Made by a program: the position numbers and the translations under genes. Shown here in pieces: positions 5,194 through 7,317 of a stretch of 7,317 nucleotides of DNA (position 1 is its first letter; each line of letters starts with the position of its first letter). This stretch comes from an uncultured Phycisphaerales bacterium. Its GTDB lineage: Bacteria; Planctomycetota; Phycisphaerae; WQYP01. The notes under the pieces were generated by a model. The model worked only from the letters and a program-made list of their open reading frames with translations. It searched no databases and had not been told where the DNA came from. The stretch spans positions 1 through 7,317 of the forward strand of contig CALCHA010000221.1 in assembly GCA_937901265.1 (NCBI GenBank), given 5' to 3'.

Positions 5194-6576
5194 TCAACGC
5201 TTCTCCGCCTCCGAACCGCTCTCGGCAATCCAATCGAAGGTCCGCCCGCTGCGCCCGTCAGCAAAATGCACCTGGCCGGCCAGTACCCCGTCGCCCCCTT
5301 TCACGCCGCGCACGCCGATCCCGACGATGCCCACATCGCGCAAATCCTTCACCTCGCCCGCCTCGCAGATGCCATCGCCATCCGCATCCACCCACACCCG
5401 AATCCCCGCCAGCTCCGCGCCGGTGAGCGTGCCATCCCCATTGTCATCGAGCAGCGCCAGCGCCGCATAGCCATCGCGCTCAAACACCCACCACGTGCGC
5501 GCGCCGAACAACTGCCGCCCGCTGGTGATCTGGCCCGTGCCGGAGGGATCCCACACCAAGAGCGCCGTCCCCGCCTTCACCCACGTCCACTGCCGCTGCA
5601 CGCCGTCGCCCGCCACATCGAACGTCACGCGCTTGCCCGGCGCCTCGAGCGCCCCGATCGTCATCTCCCCCTGCATGCCCAGCACGATCGGCGTGACCGC
5701 CAGCGGCTTGCTTTTCAACGCCGTCAGCGTCTCGGCGATCTCCGCCTCCTCGCCGGGCTTCGCCGCCGCGGGATGCGCCCGCACGATTTCCTCGATCGCC
5801 TCCCCCGCCTCCCGGCTCACCTGCCAATCCGCCCGCTCCAGTCCCCCCTTCGCGGCCAGATCCTTTTCCTTCGCCGCCGCATAGGCCGCCCGATAGTGCT
5901 CCAGCGCCTGCAGATCCCAGTACCCCTTCATCACCGCATCCACCCGCGCCGCCACTTCCGGATCCTCGGTCCTTACCTCCCGGAGCACCGCCACCGCCCC
6001 CGGCATCCCGTCCACCAGCTTCTTGGTCGCCGCCTCACGCACCTTCGCATCGGCATCCGCGAGGTCCTTCACCGCCTGCACATACGACGCCTTTGCCTCG
6101 GCCGTGAGGGCCTTGCCGCCGCTGAGAAAATCCCCCGGCAAGTCTTTGCCCGCACGCCCCGCCTCCTGCAGCACCCACGCCAGGCCCAACTGATAAATCG
6201 CCTCCCCCGGCGCCCGCTTCACCGCCTCGCGGTAATTCTCAATCGCCTTGGCGAGGTGCGCATAGTCCTCCGCCGTCGCCTGCTTCCCCGCCGCCGCCCG
6301 CACCTCCACCGAATCGTACGGCCCGAACTTCCGCAACTCCCCCTCGTTCACCGTCACCAGATTCAACTCCGCCCCATAGGCCCACGCCATCGCATGCACG
6401 CGTGCCAATACGTAATACCCCTGCGCATCCTCCGGCTTGTCCCGAATGATCGCTTGCACATTCTTGACCACCCGATCGACAGGGACCTTCTCCGTACCGG
6501 TAGCGAACTTCGCCCACCCGTTCGACACCGCCGCCAACACGCCCGCCGCCACCACTGCCCAAAGCACCTTCCGCAT
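5194..6576 (-). CDS. Exported TPR/HEAT-like protein with EF-hand-type calcium loops
   Basis: A 460-residue protein with a Sec signal peptide (residues 1-~22: MRK, then a hydrophobic Val/Ala/Leu core, then NGWA). TPR-like helices occur at ~34-63 and ~104-141 (ENYREAVKRAPGEAIYQLG), and again at ~222-240. A HEAT-like stretch lies at ~169-214 (DAKVREAATKKLVDGMPGAV). The last ~150 residues match a module often seen at the end of large secreted RTX/FG-GAP-type proteins: VTFDVAGDGV, then calcium-type loops DPSGTGQIT (343-351), DDNGDGTLTGAE (377-388) and DADGDGICEAGE (397-408), separated by GYAALALL and IRVWV. The first loop is degenerate. It is likely periplasmic or surface-located, binding calcium and acting as a scaffold; no catalytic motif is visible. 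Start ATG 6576 has AGGAGG six bases upstream and gives the signal peptide directly. Confidence 0.85.
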   Translation of the reverse strand: MRKVLWAVVAAGVLAAVSNGWAKFATGTEKVPVDRVVKNVQAIIRDKPEDAQGYYVLARVHAMAWAYGAELNLVTVNEGELRKFGPYDSVEVRAAAGKQATAEDYAHLAKAIENYREAVKRAPGEAIYQLGLAWVLQEAGRAGKDLPGDFLSGGKALTAEAKASYVQAVKDLADADAKVREAATKKLVDGMPGAVAVLREVRTEDPEVAARVDAVMKGYWDLQALEHYRAAYAAAKEKDLAAKGGLERADWQVSREAGEAIEEIVRAHPAAAKPGEEAEIAETLTALKSKPLAVTPIVLGMQGEMTIGALEAPGKRVTFDVAGDGVQRQWTWVKAGTALLVWDPSGTGQITSGRQLFGARTWWVFERDGYAALALLDDNGDGTLTGAELAGIRVWVDADGDGICEAGEVKDLRDVGIVGIGVRGVKGGDGVLAGQVHFADGRSGRTFDWIAESGSEAEKR

Positions 6577-6614
6577 ACCACACCTCCTTGCCCCCATCAT
6601 CCCACGAGCACCCC

Positions 6615-6649
6615 CATTTGTCATTTGTCATTTGGCATTTGGCATTCCG
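6615..6649. repeat. Heptameric tandem repeat (CATTTGT/CATTTGG)
   Basis: Four consecutive 7-bp units (CATTTGT twice, then CATTTGG twice) are followed by a degenerate fifth, CATTCCG. The array lies 39-73 bp upstream of the ATG of the exported TPR protein and 73-107 bp upstream of the M50 gene. On the minus strand it reads as repeated ATGCCAA/ATGACAA, placing an ATG every seven bases and so in all three frames. I recall similar ATGACAA-type heptamer arrays in intergenic DNA of planctomycete and related genomes, which cannot be confirmed here. Confidence 0.85.
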
Positions 6650-6684
6650 CCGCGCGCCTCACGGCCATGCCCCCCCAACGCCCC

Positions 6685-6714
6685 TTCCTACTCACAGGCG
6701 AGCCCCGTTACACT
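6685..6714 (+). promoter_or_regulatory. Possible promoter giving a leaderless M50 mRNA
   Basis: TACACT (6709-6714; four of six to TATAAT, including the key T, A and final T) ends seven bases before the ATG at 6722. A transcript starting at the usual distance would therefore begin at or next to that ATG. TTCCTA (6685-6690) is a poor -35 at 18 bp. No Shine-Dalgarno sequence precedes the ATG, which fits a leaderless message. Weak on its own. Confidence 0.3.
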
Positions 6715-6721
6715 GCTCCTC

Positions 6722-7317
6722 ATGCCCGACCCATGCGTCCTTCAGCCCTGTGATCGCTGCCGCCAACCCACGCCCGCGGCGTTGCTCCTCGCGGACCGCA
6801 CGGCCTTCCTCCGCGCGCCCTACCACCTCTGCATCAACTGCAACGATGATCGCAGCCGCCGCACCGAAGGGCATCTTCTCCTGGCGTTTCTGCTGCCGAT
6901 CCCGCTGTTTTTGTTCGTCCTTTGCTTCTTCGGCAACTCGCCCCTGCTGATGCTCCTCGACCTGCTGGCAGCCGTTTCGGTCTTCTGCCTCACCGTCGTG
7001 CCGCTCCACGAAGCCGCCCACGCGCTGGTCGCGCTGGTTCTCCGGCACAAAGTCCCGGAAATCTCAATCGGCGGCGACCTTCCCATTTACACGCTCCGCG
7101 TCGGCTCCACGCGCATTCACTTCGCGGGCTGGGGCGGCCGCGGGTACTGCGCCCACTATGCCTTTCCCACCCCCTCGACCGCGCGCTCTGACGCTCTTAT
7201 TTCCGCCGCCGGACCCGCCTCCCACCTCTTCTTCGCCCTTGTTGTTTTCCTTGTCCTCGCCGGTCTTTTCATTTTTTTCCCCGATGCGGGCGGCCTGATT
7301 ATCGCCCCCCTGTGCCT
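6722..7317 (+). CDS. M50/site-2-protease-like membrane metallopeptidase with zinc-ribbon head (partial, 3' end missing)
   Basis: The first 198 codons are open to the window edge, with no stop. Residues 1-45 contain two CxxC pairs (C10/C13 and C37/C40), a zinc-ribbon-like head. A hydrophobic stretch follows at ~51-70 and another at ~76-95 running into HEAAH at 96-100, the zinc-binding HExxH motif of intramembrane M50 proteases. Next comes EISIGGDLPIYTLRVGSTRIHF (split across 113-134), typical of the family's region after the active site, then AAGPASH (162-168), matching the GP-containing motif, and another membrane span (~168-186). The third zinc ligand (Asp of an LDG/NPDG motif) would lie beyond 7317. 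Such proteases cut membrane-embedded substrates such as anti-sigma factors. The substrate here is unknown. There is no ribosome site; ATG 6722 is the first in frame and precedes the cysteine head directly. Confidence 0.85.
   Translation, partial: MPDPCVLQPCDRCRQPTPAALLLADRTAFLRAPYHLCINCNDDRSRRTEGHLLLAFLLPIPLFLFVLCFFGNSPLLMLLDLLAAVSVFCLTVVPLHEAAHALVALVLRHKVPEISIGGDLPIYTLRVGSTRIHFAGWGGRGYCAHYAFPTPSTARSDALISAAGPASHLFFALVVFLVLAGLFIFFPDAGGLIIAPLC

Larger units (their letters stand above)
6577..6721. other. Divergent intergenic region before the M50 protease gene
   Basis: This 145-bp spacer lies between two genes that start from it in opposite directions. On the left it holds a perfect ribosome site for the leftward gene (AGGAGG on the minus strand, 6583-6588, six bases from ATG 6576). 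In the middle is a heptamer array (6615-6649). On the right is a possible -10 element for the rightward gene. I found no clear promoter for the leftward gene. Confidence 0.5.

Noticed and set aside
6577..6624. 16-residue extension of the TPR protein to ATG 6624
   Set aside because: It would bury the signal peptide behind a Gly/Arg-rich stretch, starts inside the heptamer array and ignores the AGGAGG site at 6583-6588.
6615..6649. CRISPR array
   Set aside because: The units are contiguous 7-mers with no spacers and there are no cas genes.
5266..6753. 495-codon plus-strand ORF antisense to the TPR protein
   Set aside because: Arg/His/Pro-rich antisense frame; the opposite strand has signal peptide, ribosome site and calcium loops.

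Overview
This is a GC-rich, gene-dense bacterial chromosomal segment with six protein-coding genes. I see no tRNA, rRNA, CRISPR array or transposase. No gene identifies the organism. The EF-hand-like C-terminal module on a secreted TPR protein, the Ala/Lys-rich histone-H1-like tail, the heptameric ATTTG-type intergenic repeat and the long hypothetical membrane protein together fit Planctomycetota or a related PVC-group lineage. That placement is an inference.

Layout from left to right. (1) Positions 1-175 hold no gene I can support, but carry three copies of a CACATTGTG-like motif. (2) 176-799 (+) encodes a ribosome-hibernation (HPF/RaiA-like) domain behind a ~98-residue Ala/Lys-rich basic tail. 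(3) A GC-rich hairpin lies between this gene and the convergent 863-2989 (-), a ~708-residue polytopic membrane protein that looks like a GT-C type glycosyltransferase and carries a Gly/Arg/Ala low-complexity insert. (4) A 243-bp divergent spacer leads to two tandem, paralogous cytoplasmic GT2 glycosyltransferases, 3233-4213 and 4222-5175 (+), separated by 8 bp. (5) 5194-6576 (-) is convergent with them across an 18-bp gap. It encodes an exported protein with TPR-like, HEAT-like and EF-hand/dockerin-like calcium-loop segments. (6) A 145-bp divergent spacer with a 7-bp tandem repeat separates it from 6722-7317 (+), which runs off the window. That gene encodes an M50/site-2-protease-like membrane metallopeptidase with an N-terminal four-cysteine zinc-ribbon-like head and an HEAAH site.

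Functionally, the centre of the window (863-5175) reads as a small surface-glycan assembly locus: two cytoplasmic GT2 enzymes plus one multi-membrane-span GT-C candidate. The secreted calcium-loop protein and the membrane protease form a separate divergent pair facing the envelope. The HPF-like gene appears independent. I see no convincing evidence of a completely new multi-gene system. The most unusual items are the H1-like-tail/HPF fusion, the zinc-ribbon M50 protease with a possible leaderless start, the heptamer array, and a small hairpin that would mask the ribosome-binding site of the first GT2 gene.
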